A stretch of DNA of 64,000 nucleotides from Aureispira sp050633105 (GTDB taxonomy: Bacteria; Bacteroidota; Bacteroidia; Chitinophagales; Saprospiraceae). The notes beneath the pieces are model-generated. The model saw nothing but the letters and a program-made list of their open reading frames with translations. It did no database searches and was not told the DNA's origin. This document shows positions 35,477-44,475 of the stretch, in pieces. The translations under genes and the position numbers were made by a program. Position 1 is the first letter of the stretch, and every line of letters begins with the position of its first letter. The DNA lies in NCBI GenBank assembly GCA_050633105.1, contig JBOEFW010000016.1, positions 186,001 through 250,000 of the forward strand, given 5' to 3'.

Positions 35477-36319
35477 TTATAGCGCTTCTATTTCTTCTTG
35501 GCTTAGACCTGTGATTTCTATGATGAAAGCGGGATCCATTCCCTTTGCTTTTAGTTTTTGGGCTGTTTTTAGCTTTTCTTCCGTCCTCCCTCTAATAACC
35601 CCTTTTTGTTCTCCCTCTTCTAAATGAGTTTCTATTACATTTTGCATATCTCTGTAATACTTCAAACTACTTTCATAACTCTTACGCTCCTCTATATTCA
35701 TATTCGCCAAGGCGGCAGAATGGAACAATTTTTCAAAAACAGGTTCTTTGAGAGGATCGGGCATTTCTTTTAAGCTTTGCAAATGCCGCAAGACATACAG
35801 CCATTTATCCTGCTGAGAAATCAGTTCAGCAGGTTCCTTTTTGAACTTTGGCAATTCAATGTACACAAAATGCAGTTTATCATAAAAGGTTGCTCCTTTT
35901 TGATCTTTGAGGGATACATAGTGGATGAAGTCATCTTCTTTTTCTTTCTTATCAAAGACAAAATCAAGAATACCAACCAAATAAACAGCATCTAATTTAA
36001 AATTCCAGGCACTGGTTTTCGCTTGTTCTTGAATAGGAAAGGTCGCATAAAACACACTTCTATCCTTAAAAAAGTTCTGCTTGGCTTTTTGCATTTCTAC
36101 AATAAACCGCTCCCCTGTTTCGCTCACACAGTACAAATCAAACACGGCTCTTCGATCGACTAAGGTATTTCCTAAATGCTCATTCGTAGCATAGGTCAAA
36201 TCTTTGATTTTCTTATCTAGGATTTGATTGAGAAAATCAATTAAGAGCTCTTTATTCGGTTCTGTCCCAAAGAGTTTCTTAAAGCCAAAATCTGTTAGAG
36301 GATTGATGTAACTTTCCAT
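35477..36319 (-). CDS. Rpn-family PD-(D/E)XK nuclease / putative transposase
   Basis: 280 residues from the ATG at 36317-36319; an upstream GTG would add 11 residues that do not belong to the family. It starts INPLTDFGFKKLFGTEPNKE, the signature of this family. The PD-(D/E)XK core is RRAVFDLYC (Asp) and RFIVEMQKAKQNFF (Glu-x-Gln-Lys). The C-terminus has a charged helix with RGRTEEKLKTAQKLKAKGMD. Rpn proteins are promiscuous DNA nucleases that promote recombination and often change copy number and position; no terminal inverted repeats were seen, so it is a gene rather than a full element. Confidence 0.85.
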   Translation of the reverse strand: MESYINPLTDFGFKKLFGTEPNKELLIDFLNQILDKKIKDLTYATNEHLGNTLVDRRAVFDLYCVSETGERFIVEMQKAKQNFFKDRSVFYATFPIQEQAKTSAWNFKLDAVYLVGILDFVFDKKEKEDDFIHYVSLKDQKGATFYDKLHFVYIELPKFKKEPAELISQQDKWLYVLRHLQSLKEMPDPLKEPVFEKLFHSAALANMNIEERKSYESSLKYYRDMQNVIETHLEEGEQKGVIRGRTEEKLKTAQKLKAKGMDPAFIIEITGLSQEEIEAL

Positions 36320-36539
36320 AATGTAGTGGTTGTATGACGGTCTTGTTAGCACAACAAAAAAAGCAAGCTGATAATTCCTGTTTTATGAGTAATTAAACGC
36401 CTCTTTTATAATAAGCTTTTTAGCTTAGCTGAGCCTTTAGGTACTTGCCCTAAAGCTGCCGAGTAAGACTCAACTAATATAAGACATTCCCTTCCCATAA
36501 CGCTTTATTTAGCGAGGAACTTTTATCAAAAAAACAAAA

Positions 36540-36569
36540 ACTGCTCCTCTAATTTCTTGGAGAAGCAGT
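36540..36569 (-). terminator. terminator of the DJ-1 gene
   Basis: ACTGCTCCTC (from 36540) pairs with its near complement ending at 36569, with one mismatch. On the minus strand a long T-rich run follows (complement of 36527-36539). Confidence 0.55.
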
Positions 36570-36596
36570 TTCTTTACTTTTGATGTTCATGGTACT

Positions 36597-37688
36597 TTAC
36601 CTTTCTAGCAACGCCAACATTTTTAACGCCATGGCATGCGCTGATGCAGGGTTTTGCCCTGTGATTAATCGGCCATCTACTACTACATTCTTTTGCCAAT
36701 TCTCCGCCTCTGAAAAGACAGCTCCTCGTTCCCGCAAAGCAGATTCCAACAAAAAAGGCACTTGCTTTGTTTGACGGGCAGCCTGTTCTTCTTCATCAGT
36801 AAACGAAGTCATTTTCTTGCCCTTAACCAAGTACTCACCATTACTCAACTGTACATTCACCAATCCTGAAGGACCATGACAAACAGCGGCTACAATTCCA
36901 TCTTGCTCATAAATCGTTTTAGTCAACTCATTAAGCGCAGTATTGTTAGGCAAATCCCACATGGTACCATGACCGCCAACATAATAGATCGCAGCATAAT
37001 CCTTAGCAGCAACTTCCTTTGGTGTTAATTGGTGGGTTAGTTTGTAATAGGCCGTAGAATTCTGTACAAACCAACTGGTCATTGGATCATTAATATCCAC
37101 TCCATACATATAGGTTTGGCCTCCTTTAGGGCTTACAAAATCAATTTCATAACCTGCTTCCTGCAAGGGCTTATACACATGGCTCACTTCCCCTAAATGC
37201 AAGCCTGTTTTGCGGTCGCTAGTTCCCATTTTCTCATGGCTGGTTACTACAAATAAGATTTTCTTTTGATCCAACGGCTTTTTTGAGAAGGTTTTGACTG
37301 CAATTTTCCAAGTCTCTCCTTCTTTAAGAAGATTGATGTAGTCTACAAATTTTCTAGTAGAATATTCGATTTCTATTTTAGCAATGGCGGCATTTCCTTC
37401 AATATCTATGGCAATAATTCTCGCTTTACAATCCTGTGTTTTTCCTGGCTGGACACGGCTAATATAATCCGCTGATGTCCACAAATGCACGGTTCCTTTT
37501 TTGATGTATCGAAGATCGGCTTGTGGATGAAAAGCTCGTTCTAACAACGCTTTGTCTCCTGTGTTTCGGCCATTAATATAAGCCCACAAAGCTTCCTCTA
37601 CTTGGGCTTGTTCTGTCGGAATAGTCTGCGCAATACAAAGGTTGGTGCTTAACAATACAAAAGCTAGAAAACAATAAATGGTTGGCAT
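36597..37688 (-). CDS. secreted DJ-1/PfpI protein with N-terminal NTF2-like (lumazine-binding-type) domain
   Basis: 363 residues. Signal peptide to about residue 20 (NLCIAQ). Residues 25-135 form an NTF2-like alpha+beta domain of the kind annotated as lumazine-binding-like (EALWAYINGRNTGDKALLE, GETWKIAVKTF). Residues 143-363 are a DJ-1/PfpI domain of the Hsp31 type with nucleophile Cys270 in VAAVCHGPSGL, His271, and Glu167 in HLGEVSH. Relatives act as glyoxalase III, chaperone or protease-like enzymes. Export of such a fusion is unusual. An AraC-type regulator lies 98 bases upstream on the same strand. Confidence 0.8.
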   Translation of the reverse strand: MPTIYCFLAFVLLSTNLCIAQTIPTEQAQVEEALWAYINGRNTGDKALLERAFHPQADLRYIKKGTVHLWTSADYISRVQPGKTQDCKARIIAIDIEGNAAIAKIEIEYSTRKFVDYINLLKEGETWKIAVKTFSKKPLDQKKILFVVTSHEKMGTSDRKTGLHLGEVSHVYKPLQEAGYEIDFVSPKGGQTYMYGVDINDPMTSWFVQNSTAYYKLTHQLTPKEVAAKDYAAIYYVGGHGTMWDLPNNTALNELTKTIYEQDGIVAAVCHGPSGLVNVQLSNGEYLVKGKKMTSFTDEEEQAARQTKQVPFLLESALRERGAVFSEAENWQKNVVVDGRLITGQNPASAHAMALKMLALLER

Positions 37689-37786
37689 GTCAGTTGTTTT
37701 AAATGGTCAATAATAAAACACAAAACTGACGGAAAGCAAACTTTTTTCCTAACACAATCATGATATTGGGAGACTAACGTACCACT

Positions 37787-38827
37787 TTAGAAGCGTTTTC
37801 TATAGGATATTGCTGTTTCACCTACCACTTTCTTAAAATGATTATTAAAAGAAGACAAGCTATTAAAACCGCTTTCATAAGCAATCGCTGCTATTTTATA
37901 ATGATCATACGTGGTATCTTGTAATAACCGCTGTGCTTCTTCTACTCGAAGCTGAGCAATGTAGTTGGAATAATTTTGACCACGACTTTGATTGATGACC
38001 TGAGAAATATCTTTTCGAGTCAATCCTAGTTGTTCACTTAATTTAACCAAAGTCAACTCAGGGTTTAAATAGGCTTTCTCTTTTTCCAAATAGGTTTCTA
38101 TTTGTTGTAAATACTCTTCTACGGTCCTTTGGTCTAAGGTAGAGTTCGCATATTTCAAAGGTAAATCTTTTGCTACTTTTTTATTAGATTTCTTATACAA
38201 CCACAACAATAGAGAAATGTATCCCAAGAAGGTAAAGGACAAGGCACCTACGATATAAGAAGTATAACGAGAAAACTCGTAGGCACACCAAATGATTGTT
38301 GTTCCACTAAAAATATTCAACAACCAGAACTCTTCTTCCTCCAATCGTTGACGTTGCCCTAATTTAGAAAAGAGCGAACGCAAGCTGTACCCTGCTAGCA
38401 AAATATACAAGAACCATTGCTTGTAAATAATTGGAATAAACCAGCGCCAAAAGTCTCGGTTATCATAATAAGAATGAAAAAAACTACAATAGCTAATCAG
38501 CAAGAAATAAGGTAAAATATGAGCCCACCAGTATTTTTTCAGTGCAGGGCTAGGCTGTATCATGCTTTTGACATACAAAAACAAAAAAGGCCCAATCAAA
38601 AAACAGGCAGTCAATCCCCCCTGAATAAAGACCTCAAATAGCCCTTTATTAAAAAACAAAAAGACAGATTTAATGATTCGGATACTCAACATTAACAACA
38701 GTCCGCCCAAAAAATAATCAGACAGCCGCTTCTCTCTTTTTGCCAGCAAGAAGTAACCACTAACCATAAAACCATTAATAGCCCCCAAAGCACTAAACAA
38801 AAAAATCAATTGTTGTTCTAAGCTCAT
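37787..38827 (-). CDS. AraC-family regulator with multi-helix membrane domain
   Basis: 346 residues. About seven hydrophobic helices fill residues 5-210 (LIFLFSALGAINGFMVSGYF, LLMLSIRIIKSVFLFF, PYFLLISYCSFFHSYY and on), and the AraC DNA-binding domain occupies the last 110 (LTLVKLSEQLGLTRKDISQ and IAAIAYESGFNSLSSFNNHF). A membrane-bound one-component regulator of this shape is common in Bacteroidota. The DJ-1 gene downstream may be its target. It begins 6 bases after the stop of the carbonic-anhydrase-like gene, so those two are co-transcribed. Confidence 0.85.
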   Translation of the reverse strand: MSLEQQLIFLFSALGAINGFMVSGYFLLAKREKRLSDYFLGGLLLMLSIRIIKSVFLFFNKGLFEVFIQGGLTACFLIGPFLFLYVKSMIQPSPALKKYWWAHILPYFLLISYCSFFHSYYDNRDFWRWFIPIIYKQWFLYILLAGYSLRSLFSKLGQRQRLEEEEFWLLNIFSGTTIIWCAYEFSRYTSYIVGALSFTFLGYISLLLWLYKKSNKKVAKDLPLKYANSTLDQRTVEEYLQQIETYLEKEKAYLNPELTLVKLSEQLGLTRKDISQVINQSRGQNYSNYIAQLRVEEAQRLLQDTTYDHYKIAAIAYESGFNSLSSFNNHFKKVVGETAISYRKRF

Positions 38828-38833
38828 ATTATC

Positions 38834-39355
38834 CTATTCTTCTTCTTGGTACCAACTGGCATATTTTATATAATTTTGAGCAATGCGCTCTATATTGTCT
38901 TCTAATTGAGCAGGACTCAATTCTTTGACTTTGCGGGCAGGTACCCCTGCATAAATACTATAGGGTTCTAAAACGGAATTTTCTAGGACAACTGCCCCTG
39001 CCGCAATCAAGCAATAAGAAGGCAAAACAGCATGATCCATCACCATTGCTCCCATTCCAATCAATACATGGTCATGAATGGTGCAACCATGCACAATCGC
39101 GCGGTGGCCAATAGAAACGTCATTCCCAATAGTTGTAGGCGCGCGCTCATAGGTACAATGAACAATTGCTGCATCTTGAATATTCACACGATCCCCGATT
39201 TTAATACGATTAACATCGCCACGGATGACGGCTTGAAACCAAACACTGCAATGGTCTCCCATTTCTACATCGCCAATGATGGTAGCGTTTTCTGCGAGGT
39301 AACAGTTCTCTCCAAATTGTGGCGTTTTGCCACGTACTTTTTTTATTAAGGCCAT
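38834..39355 (-). CDS. gamma-carbonic-anhydrase-like hexapeptide protein
   Basis: 173 residues, a left-handed beta-helix followed by a C-terminal helix. The metal ligands are His66 (AAIVHCTYE), His84 (SIGHRA) and His89 (AIVHGC), the standard three of gamma-class CA/PaaY/YrdA proteins. It may have carbonic anhydrase or thioesterase-like activity; residues for CA proton transfer are only partly present, so true CA activity is uncertain. It heads a two-gene unit with the membrane AraC gene. Confidence 0.87.
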   Translation of the reverse strand: MALIKKVRGKTPQFGENCYLAENATIIGDVEMGDHCSVWFQAVIRGDVNRIKIGDRVNIQDAAIVHCTYERAPTTIGNDVSIGHRAIVHGCTIHDHVLIGMGAMVMDHAVLPSYCLIAAGAVVLENSVLEPYSIYAGVPARKVKELSPAQLEDNIERIAQNYIKYASWYQEEE

Positions 39356-39738
39356 AAGTTGGTGTTTTATGAATAGATTGTTGGATTGTCTCTGTACAAC
39401 AATTCTTTTTTAAGCTGTATAGACAAGTAAGATAGTTCTTTTTTTAATCGAAGAAAGGAGCGAACCATCTATCCTGTCTGATTAATAATAAATGGGGTAA
39501 GCGCACACATTACAATAACAAATAAAACAACTTTATACAAATCCCCAACATTACTAAAGAGACCATTTCCAAAAATAGACTCCTACCATCTATATCCATA
39601 CAGCTTATCTACTACAAAAGCTAAATCATTTTGCTTGAAAAACGAGCACAAGATAATCCTAGAATCAAATAGGAAATTGGTGCAAGTACAATTATTGATA
39701 ATAAATTTAATATAAAAATCACCAAACAAAACTCCTCC

Positions 39739-39879
39739 TCAATACACCAAAACATTCAACACAATATTCTTACTTATCAATGTCCTTAAATATTGTCTCA
39801 GCAGCACCTCTTTTGATAAAGGAACCTTTATAAGTTCTTTCTCCTTTGCTAAATGTTGATCTAAGATTTCTTTGGGCAT
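39739..39879 (-). CDS. small ORF, 46 codons, uncertain
   Basis: ATG at 39877-39879 on the minus strand opens a 46-codon frame ending in TGA, with protein-like content (MPKEILDQHLAKEKELIKVP and later RQYLRTLISKNIVLN). It is the only plausible gene in the 647-base gap 39356-40002, which is otherwise AT-rich with no clear repeats or RNA. No family is recognised; it may be a chance frame or a small remnant. Confidence 0.25.
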   Translation of the reverse strand: MPKEILDQHLAKEKELIKVPLSKEVLLRQYLRTLISKNIVLNVLVY

Positions 39880-40002
39880 GACAATTGGTTTATTACAAAC
39901 GTTTACCTAGTAGGTTATTAGTAGGACTCCACTTTACCAATACTGCTACTAAACTTGTATCTTTAGAGTAATCTACTTCTTCATTCATCAAAATGTCCCT
40001 CT

Positions 40003-41502
40003 ATGAGGATTTTAATCAACTGTTGTATTTTATTTTTATTGGCTGTTAGTATTCCCTTAGGTGCACAAGACTTTATCACCTTAAGCCCCTTACAAGAAAA
40101 AGGGAACACCGATCGCACTTATTCTTTGATGAATTATGATTCTTCAGGATATTATGTGATGCGTTTTAAAAAAGGGCTTTCTTATGCGGAGTTAGAACAC
40201 CACGACCCCACTCTTAAGATAAAAAAAACTTATGTAGTGACCACTCAAAAACGTAAATATGTAGGTTTGGTCAACTTAGAAGGAAAGCTCTCGCTCTTGT
40301 ATTTTAGGTATGTAGAGAACAAACGCGATAACACCCATGAACGGGTAAGTTTGTATGCCATTGAAATACAACCTGACAGCTTCCAACTAGCGACGGATTC
40401 TATCGAGTTAATTGCGCCATTTAAGATGGAGTCTAACTTCTATCGGGTCAATTTTGCGGTTTCCCCTGATCGCACAAAAGTCTTGGTGTACGATTATGAA
40501 GAAGAAGGCGACATCGATGGCGTACAAGGTTTGAGCAATGAAATCACCTTACGTGTTTTTGATAACAATTTACAAGCACTTTGGGAACGTCATGTAAACC
40601 TCTCTCCTGATGGCAGTGCCAAACGCAGTGTTTCTATCCAAAAATTACGCATCAACAACCAGGGAGAAGTCGCTATTCTAACAGATATTTTTCGCGACCA
40701 ACGCAGTTATAGCACAAAGGAGGTTACCGCAGACCCTACCTTGTTTTTTGTAGGCAAGGAACGGAAGAATTTTTCCTTATTTCAACCCAATATGGGCGAC
40801 TACTTTTTTAATCAATCGAACTTCACCTTTGATAGAGATGGCAATATTTTATGGTTTGGTTTTTATTCTAAACAACGCTACTACCAGCAATCAGGAACAT
40901 TTTTTATCAAAATCAACCAAAAACGCACAAAAGTTCTGGTCAAAGAACGCTATGATTTCACGCCTACACAAATGGCTGATATTCTCAATAAAAAACGCGT
41001 TCGCCCCAATGTAGAAGCCCGTTCTTTCAAATTGGTCCATTGGCGACTTACAAAAGATGGAGGCATTGTTTTTTCTGCGGAGCAGCAACCAGGCAATGGT
41101 CTACAGTTTAGAAGTCATGATATTATTGCCATCAAAATTGGAGCAACAGGCAATATGGATTGGTTAAAACATGTGTTTAAACATGGAGAAGAGGTACCAC
41201 GCTTAAAGACCTTTTTGTCTCATTATTTGTGTGCGGAAGGCTCCGATGTCTATCTCTTGTACAATCAAGGATTGTATGCTGATGGTTATGCCGCAGCTGT
41301 CAAAATCAATGCAGCGGGGGAAATGCGCTTGCGCAAATTCTACCAATACCAACGTCAACAAGAGTTACTTTGCCCCAAACTCTCCTTTCGCCTCAACGAT
41401 CCACGGATATTTATCTGTTTCCAAGATCGCTATTTTAGTGATTATCGATTTGGGATTTTAGATTTAAACGCCTTGTTCAAGGAAAAGAAAAAAGAACAAT
41501 AA
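40003..41502 (+). CDS. secreted protein of unknown function, beta-rich
   Basis: 499 residues with a signal peptide ending SIPLGAQ near residue 21. The mature protein is a series of beta strands with repeated aspartate turns (SPDRTKVLVYDYEEEGDI, NNQGEVAILTDIF, DRDGNILWFGFY, TKDGGIVFSAEQ), the look of a beta-propeller without clear family motifs. It is probably periplasmic or on the surface. No sorting domain is seen at its C-terminus. Confidence 0.75.
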   Translation: MRILINCCILFLLAVSIPLGAQDFITLSPLQEKGNTDRTYSLMNYDSSGYYVMRFKKGLSYAELEHHDPTLKIKKTYVVTTQKRKYVGLVNLEGKLSLLYFRYVENKRDNTHERVSLYAIEIQPDSFQLATDSIELIAPFKMESNFYRVNFAVSPDRTKVLVYDYEEEGDIDGVQGLSNEITLRVFDNNLQALWERHVNLSPDGSAKRSVSIQKLRINNQGEVAILTDIFRDQRSYSTKEVTADPTLFFVGKERKNFSLFQPNMGDYFFNQSNFTFDRDGNILWFGFYSKQRYYQQSGTFFIKINQKRTKVLVKERYDFTPTQMADILNKKRVRPNVEARSFKLVHWRLTKDGGIVFSAEQQPGNGLQFRSHDIIAIKIGATGNMDWLKHVFKHGEEVPRLKTFLSHYLCAEGSDVYLLYNQGLYADGYAAAVKINAAGEMRLRKFYQYQRQQELLCPKLSFRLNDPRIFICFQDRYFSDYRFGILDLNALFKEKKKEQ

Positions 41503-41506
41503 GCTA

Positions 41507-41543
41507 TAGGGACGTAATAAGTTGCAGTTGCAATACGTCCCTA
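41507..41543. repeat. REP-like palindrome between convergent genes
   Basis: TAGGGACGTA (41507-41516) and TACGTCCCTA (41534-41543) are exact complements with a 17-base interior. The palindrome fills most of the 49 bases between two convergent stop codons and could also stop transcription from both sides, though it lacks T-tracts. A half copy TGTAGGGACGTTTGC is at about 46742, suggesting a dispersed repeat family. Confidence 0.5.
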
Positions 41544-41551
41544 CAAATCGA

Positions 41552-42424
41552 TTACAAACAGGCAGGATTAATCCCTAGAACATATTTTTTAACCACTTCA
41601 ATCATAGGCGCAGATTCTGCTCCTAAGAAACCGCCAATATCTTGGTCCGTGATTTTTTGGGCATAGGCTTCCGTCAAATCTTTAGAGATTGGCAGATATG
41701 ACCAATGCCATTTTTCTTCTTGATAACCATAAGGACGTTCAGGGCCCATTTCCGAATAGACTTGACAAAAACCATATTGAGGAGCATTCGCCACTAGCCA
41801 TTCATATTCCTGAAGGCCTTTGCCTGCTGCAAAATAACTAGGCTCTAAGCTATTGATATCAATATCCGTTCCCCAATGGTGGCGGGAGGTACTTGGCATC
41901 GAGCTCCAACGTAAGATCTTAACCGCGCGGCCCTTTGGATCTTTAACTGTACTCGACAAGCGTTTTCCATCTACTTTGCGTTTACCTGTCCACTTCGCTT
42001 CCCAAATAGATTTTTGAACATCAAAAGGGCGTGTTGCTGATAAAATCACTAAACTAATGCCTTCTGCTTTTGCCGCAGCATGCATTTTTTGAAAACTTAC
42101 TAGCGCTTCTTGGCGCATATACAATTCCTTGTTAGCATAAGGGCTTGGAATTTTGGAAAAACGCTCATCTTGGGCAGGGTCAAATTTACCCATCAAGTAT
42201 TTTTTACTAATTTTTTCCATAATAGCTTGGCGTTTCTCTGGCGACAGGCTGTCTGGCAAATCCAATTCTTCTTCTAATTGACTTAGAATAGAAGAATCAG
42301 GTGGCAACGCAATGGTTTGTGCACTAGCTCTCTCTGTTGGAGGAGCAGATGCGGGGAGCGGTGCTTCACAAGCCGACAGTAAAACCCATACGGTTAGTAA
42401 TAAAAGTGTTTTGGGAGCAATCAT
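41552..42424 (-). CDS. M15-family D-alanyl-D-alanine carboxypeptidase-like lipoprotein
   Basis: 290 residues. The lipobox LLSAC puts the lipid on Cys19. A Pro/Ala/Ser-rich spacer follows, then the zinc peptidase domain of the VanY/DdcY type: SATRPFDVQKSIWEAKW, the zinc motif SRHHWGTDIDINS and the second HxH EKWHWSYLP. It trims peptidoglycan stem peptides in the periplasm. It begins 21 bases after the phosphoesterase gene upstream would end? The two are on the same strand with the phosphoesterase 5' of it, and they may form one operon. Confidence 0.88.
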   Translation of the reverse strand: MIAPKTLLLLTVWVLLSACEAPLPASAPPTERASAQTIALPPDSSILSQLEEELDLPDSLSPEKRQAIMEKISKKYLMGKFDPAQDERFSKIPSPYANKELYMRQEALVSFQKMHAAAKAEGISLVILSATRPFDVQKSIWEAKWTGKRKVDGKRLSSTVKDPKGRAVKILRWSSMPSTSRHHWGTDIDINSLEPSYFAAGKGLQEYEWLVANAPQYGFCQVYSEMGPERPYGYQEEKWHWSYLPISKDLTEAYAQKITDQDIGGFLGAESAPMIEVVKKYVLGINPACL

Positions 42425-42445
42425 AATGCAAGTATTTAAAGGCGG

Positions 42446-44269
42446 TTAACCCGTTATTTTTAAGCTTTTTTTGAGCAGTTGTCCATTACAACTGATTTCC
42501 ATCAAATAATACCCTGTCTCTAGATGGCGAATATTTAAAGGCAAATTCAGCACTCCTACTTTGCCCTCAAATTCTCGTATAAATACTCGACGACGTTTGG
42601 TATCAAACAATTCCAAAATTACTTTGCCTGGGCTAGTAATTGTAATGGGCACTTGTAGTTGTCCCATATTTGTATTCGCTTCAATAGTTTCTAGTTTATC
42701 GCTCCCCAAGGTACGTACTTCCAAAAAGTCTTGAGTCAGCTCCTGTCCCCCTTTATCAATCGCTACAATTCTATAATAATACTTGCCTCCACGCTTATAA
42801 TTTTTATCCACGTAGGTATAACTCTGTTGCTTGCTAGCAGAAATTCCTGCTCCTGCAATAATGTCTAATGTTTTCCAGATCATTTTATTACTAGACACCT
42901 GAATCTTATACTTAATGCGTTCTATTTCATACACACTTTGCCATTTTAGTTGCACGACATTGTTTAGATATTGTATGCTGCTGTTAGCAATTTCCATGAG
43001 AATTTGTGGACGTTTAGGAACAAATTGTTCTTTCTTTCTATTAAACATAGTCAAAAAATCTTGGCCTTCAATACGCCACAAATCAATGTTTTTAGGCAAA
43101 TAGAAACGTGTATCATCCGTCAAGGCACTTACCTCATTTATATTCTCTGTTTTGATTGTACGGATCTCTACTTTACTCAAATCTACAAAAAACCATTTGA
43201 CCTGATTAAAAGAGCCGCTAGCTCTTGTCCAACGTTTAGTGTCATCATCTGCACGCAAAGGTGCTCCCCAGCCTCCTTCTCCTACAAATACAGTTCCTGC
43301 AGGATCTCTTACAAAACCTTCATCGTAGCCCGCTTCTTGGCGATTTTTACTCACACGGATAGGCCATGTTATTTTAGACAAATGCGAATCACATTCCAAG
43401 GCCAAGTCCATTCCATATTTAAAAAACAAGGGTCCCCAATGCAAGCGCATGTATTCTTGCTCATGCTTCCGCGAATTGTGTGGACGAATGGGATGATGGT
43501 ACTGTGCCATCCGCCAACCAATGCCTTGACTTTGTTGCAAATCTTTGTCCAACCAAGCCAATTGGGCACTACTAGAAGATTGCATACTATTTAAGGTATA
43601 TACTCTCAATAAACCACGGGCGAAAGTCAAGCCATAATAAACCATCTCATGGGGCACATCAAACATATCTACAATCGAGGCATCTGAGCGTTCATGATTG
43701 CCTCTTGCTGCTAATAAAGCAGTCATCCGACCATCTTCTCCTATTGTCAGTTGCCAATCATCCAACCATTCTTTCCACTCTCGACTACTGTCTCCTCCAG
43801 TCATATCGCCAGCAAAGAGGACAAAATGTGGGCGACAGCGCGCCACTGTTTTATTAGCATTCTGGCGGGCCGTTTTGTGATTTCTAGAATCTCCTCCACC
43901 AATAATAGATAGACGACTATCATACTCATCGGGCAAGGTTTTAAAGGAAAAACGACGGCTAGTCCCTTCTGTATCTTTTATAATAAAATAATAAACAGTA
44001 TTGGGACGCAATTTACTCAAGCGAGCAAAGTGGTTGTGCATTTCTTTGGCATGTATTGTACGATTGGGATATGCTTTATAAGGGTAATTGCTACCATTGG
44101 CAGCCGTCCCATAATAAACAACAGGGTTACTTCCTTGCACTTGGTCCCAACCAATAGTAATGGTTGTAGAGGGCTCGTCGCGAATCATACAGCGATAACG
44201 AGCAGTAAGTGCCAAGGCATCAGAAGTTGCTATGGATAAAAGCAGCAGTAAACAAGCTAAAGTCTTCAC
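42446..44269 (-). CDS. purple-acid-phosphatase-like metallophosphoesterase with sorting-like C-terminal domain
   Basis: About 607 residues from the GTG at 44267-44269, which starts a good signal peptide (KTLACLLLLLSIATSDALA); TTG codons at 44290 and 44305 are alternatives and no ATG is present. Residues 25-115 form the fibronectin-like N-terminal domain of purple acid phosphatases. The dinuclear metal site follows: GGGDSRNHK, FAGDMTGGD, ARGNHERSD, QYHHPIRPH. A fibronectin-III-like unit lies near 460-530, and the last 80 residues (LETGYYLMEISCNGQLLKKS) look like a type A sorting domain of type IX secretion. It would hydrolyse phosphomonoesters or diesters outside the cell. Confidence 0.83.
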   Translation of the reverse strand: MKTLACLLLLLSIATSDALALTARYRCMIRDEPSTTITIGWDQVQGSNPVVYYGTAANGSNYPYKAYPNRTIHAKEMHNHFARLSKLRPNTVYYFIIKDTEGTSRRFSFKTLPDEYDSRLSIIGGGDSRNHKTARQNANKTVARCRPHFVLFAGDMTGGDSSREWKEWLDDWQLTIGEDGRMTALLAARGNHERSDASIVDMFDVPHEMVYYGLTFARGLLRVYTLNSMQSSSSAQLAWLDKDLQQSQGIGWRMAQYHHPIRPHNSRKHEQEYMRLHWGPLFFKYGMDLALECDSHLSKITWPIRVSKNRQEAGYDEGFVRDPAGTVFVGEGGWGAPLRADDDTKRWTRASGSFNQVKWFFVDLSKVEIRTIKTENINEVSALTDDTRFYLPKNIDLWRIEGQDFLTMFNRKKEQFVPKRPQILMEIANSSIQYLNNVVQLKWQSVYEIERIKYKIQVSSNKMIWKTLDIIAGAGISASKQQSYTYVDKNYKRGGKYYYRIVAIDKGGQELTQDFLEVRTLGSDKLETIEANTNMGQLQVPITITSPGKVILELFDTKRRRVFIREFEGKVGVLNLPLNIRHLETGYYLMEISCNGQLLKKSLKITG

Positions 44270-44420
44270 AAAAAAAGGATTATACGTCAAGTTAGAATAA
44301 TACAATAGTTAAAACAACTCCAATGCCATGTTAATGACACAGCCTACGAAGATAGCTTCTAAAAACACGAGTAGGTAACCTACAAGCCAAAAACTGTATA
44401 AACAGTCTATTTTTTAGCAT

Positions 44421-44455
44421 AAAAAGCCCAACTTCCTTAGGAAGTTGGGCTTTTT
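44421..44455. terminator. strong bidirectional intrinsic terminator
   Basis: Perfect 16-base arms, AAAAAGCCCAACTTCC at 44421-44436 and its complement at 44440-44455, with a three-base loop. T-runs lie on both sides. It ends the bacilliredoxin transcript on the minus strand, 20 bases past the stop. Confidence 0.85.
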
Positions 44456-44475
44456 AGACCATGATCTAGTTGCTC

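Noticed and set aside
35477..36352. Complete insertion sequence around the Rpn-type gene
   Set aside because: No terminal inverted repeats or target-site duplication could be found on either side.
42971..43594. 207-codon plus-strand frame opposite the phosphoesterase
   Set aside because: Cys- and Phe-rich random-looking content opposite a well-supported gene.
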